Assembly (NCBI GenBank): GCA_007117785.1
Contig: SKFV01000093.1
Location: 1 to 6,647, forward strand
Length of the DNA: 6,647 bases
Source: Pseudomonas sp.
Lineage (GTDB): Bacteria > Pseudomonadota > Gammaproteobacteria > Pseudomonadales > Pseudomonadaceae
Direction: 5' to 3'
Shown: piece by piece, positions 5,578-6,647 of the stretch
Position numbering within the stretch: the stretch's first letter is position 1
Layout: every line of letters starts with the position of its first letter
Notes under the pieces: model-generated
What the model saw: the letters and a program-made list of their open reading frames with translations, nothing else
What the model was told of the DNA's origin: nothing
Databases searched by the model: none
Position numbers and translations under genes: made by a program

Positions 5578-6647
5578 TCATACGGTATGCAGGTTAACCC
5601 CTTGTTTGCCAGCATGCTTACGTTCATACATCGCATCGTCGGCGACTTTCAGTATGACATCACTGTTGTGACTGCCGTCGGCCAAGGCTATGCCGATACT
5701 GGCGGCTACACATACCTGAACGCCATTATCGAGATCAATCGGCTGCATGATACCATTCAGTAGCCGTTGGGCCAACTGCTCGGCCTGACTTGGGGCGCCA
5801 ATCTGTTCAGCGACAAGGACGAATTCATCACCGCCAAAGCGGGCAACGATATCTGTGTCACGAGCGATTGCTTGTAGCCGTTGGGCAACCTCGCGCAGCA
5901 CCTGATCGCCAGCAGCGTGGCCGTGTTGATCGTTGATTGGTTTGAAACCGTCGAGGTCAATCATCATTACGGCAAGAGTGTGGCCGTAGCGTGCGGCGCG
6001 AGTAATAGCGAGATCGAGTTGCTGGATAGCCCCGGCCCGATTGAAAAGGCCGGTCAGTGTGTCCTGAATCGCCTGTTGTCCGAGTTGCTGGTTGGCTTCT
6101 GCCAGTGCCCGGGTACGCTCAGTGACCAGGGTTTCCAGTTGCTGCTCCTGGGCGCGCAGGGTATCCAGCATGGCTTGTTGCGCTGCTTCTTTTTGCCGCT
6201 TGAGTTCGTTGAAGCGGGCGGCCAGACCCAGTGACAGCAAGAGCATCTCCAGGGCAGAGCCGATCTGGATGCTGTATACAGTTACCAGGTTGGAGGGTAG
6301 AACACCAATATTGCGCAGCGCCAGAAGGCTGGTGCCGAGCAGCAGCATGCTCCAGGCCAACACAAAGATTCGCGCCCCTGGTACACCTTTGAAGGCACAG
6401 CTGATGCCGCAGCTGAGCAGCAAAACGGTGGTCATGACGCCCAGCAGCGACATTATCCATAGTGCTGTTTGGACCGGCAGCAGCAAACCGCCGACAATGG
6501 CCAGCATGCCGATCAGACTGCACAGTTGCAGTACCTTGTCCCACCAGGGTGCGTGCAGCCTGGTATCGAGAAAACTGCGGGCGAACAGAAAGGCAAAGGT
6601 TGCAGCGGTTATGAAGCCGAGGGGCAAGATGCGGTTGCCCGGGGCGC
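5578..6647 (-). CDS. Membrane-bound GGDEF diguanylate cyclase, 7TMR-DISM type (5' end cut by window edge)
   Basis: Diguanylate cyclases make c-di-GMP from two GTP and steer bacteria toward sessile growth. The minus-strand frame is open from the window edge to the TGA at 5580-5578, giving 355 residues counted from 6645; the N-terminus is missing. About five hydrophobic helices (roughly 8-26, 39-57, 61-85, 91-110, 119-145) with FLDTRLHAPWW between them fit the 7TMR-DISM membrane module, so a periplasmic sensor domain probably lies upstream. A charged, Gln-rich coiled coil (146-192) leads into the GGDEF domain (193-355), which contains DTLTGLFNR, DLDGFKPINDQHGH and RFGGDEF. The active motif GGDEF (271-275) is intact, and the inhibitory-site motif RxxD (RDTD, 262-265) sits exactly five residues before it. 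There is no EAL domain. An active, feedback-inhibited enzyme is predicted. It converges with the permease gene, the stops being 9 bases apart. Confidence 0.92.
   Translation of the reverse strand, partial: APGNRILPLGFITAATFAFLFARSFLDTRLHAPWWDKVLQLCSLIGMLAIVGGLLLPVQTALWIMSLLGVMTTVLLLSCGISCAFKGVPGARIFVLAWSMLLLGTSLLALRNIGVLPSNLVTVYSIQIGSALEMLLLSLGLAARFNELKRQKEAAQQAMLDTLRAQEQQLETLVTERTRALAEANQQLGQQAIQDTLTGLFNRAGAIQQLDLAITRAARYGHTLAVMMIDLDGFKPINDQHGHAAGDQVLREVAQRLQAIARDTDIVARFGGDEFVLVAEQIGAPSQAEQLAQRLLNGIMQPIDLDNGVQVCVAASIGIALADGSHNSDVILKVADDAMYERKHAGKQGVNLHTV

Noticed and set aside
6625..6627. TTG as start codon of the diguanylate cyclase
   Set aside because: The frame stays open to the window edge, and a start here would cut off membrane helices and any sensor domain expected for this architecture.

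Overview
The window looks like a chromosomal piece of a Pseudomonas-like gammaproteobacterium. The evidence is the divergent pair lpxH-ppiB / glnS-cysS, the protein lengths, and Pseudomonas-type motif variants such as VTSKRK in GlnRS. Five of the six protein genes belong to families I recognise with confidence. The sixth, a transporter, is recognised at family level only.

Layout, left to right: lpxH (minus strand, C-terminus cut by the window edge) and ppiB (minus strand) form a tight pair 8 bases apart. A 173-base divergent control region (1181-1354) follows. Then come glnS and cysS on the plus strand, where the glnS stop codon directly abuts the cysS start codon. After cysS lies a 266-base region without a believable gene (4400-4665). 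It is mostly filled by a 221-base candidate miniature inverted-repeat element with 20-base imperfect terminal inverted repeats and several strong internal hairpins. Next is an AEC (auxin efflux carrier)-family permease on the plus strand, then a convergent membrane-bound diguanylate cyclase on the minus strand whose N-terminus lies beyond the right edge.

Functionally the left two thirds is housekeeping. LpxH makes lipid X for lipid A. PpiB is a cytoplasmic proline isomerase. GlnRS and CysRS charge tRNAs and are probably made from one transcript. The right third is accessory: a putative carboxylate or amino-acid-type permease and a c-di-GMP synthase with intact active and inhibitory sites. Nothing links these two beyond their convergent position.

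I did not find a new multi-gene system. The items most worth a second look are the inverted-repeat element after cysS and a terminator-like hairpin with a U-run inside the first 70 bases of lpxH.
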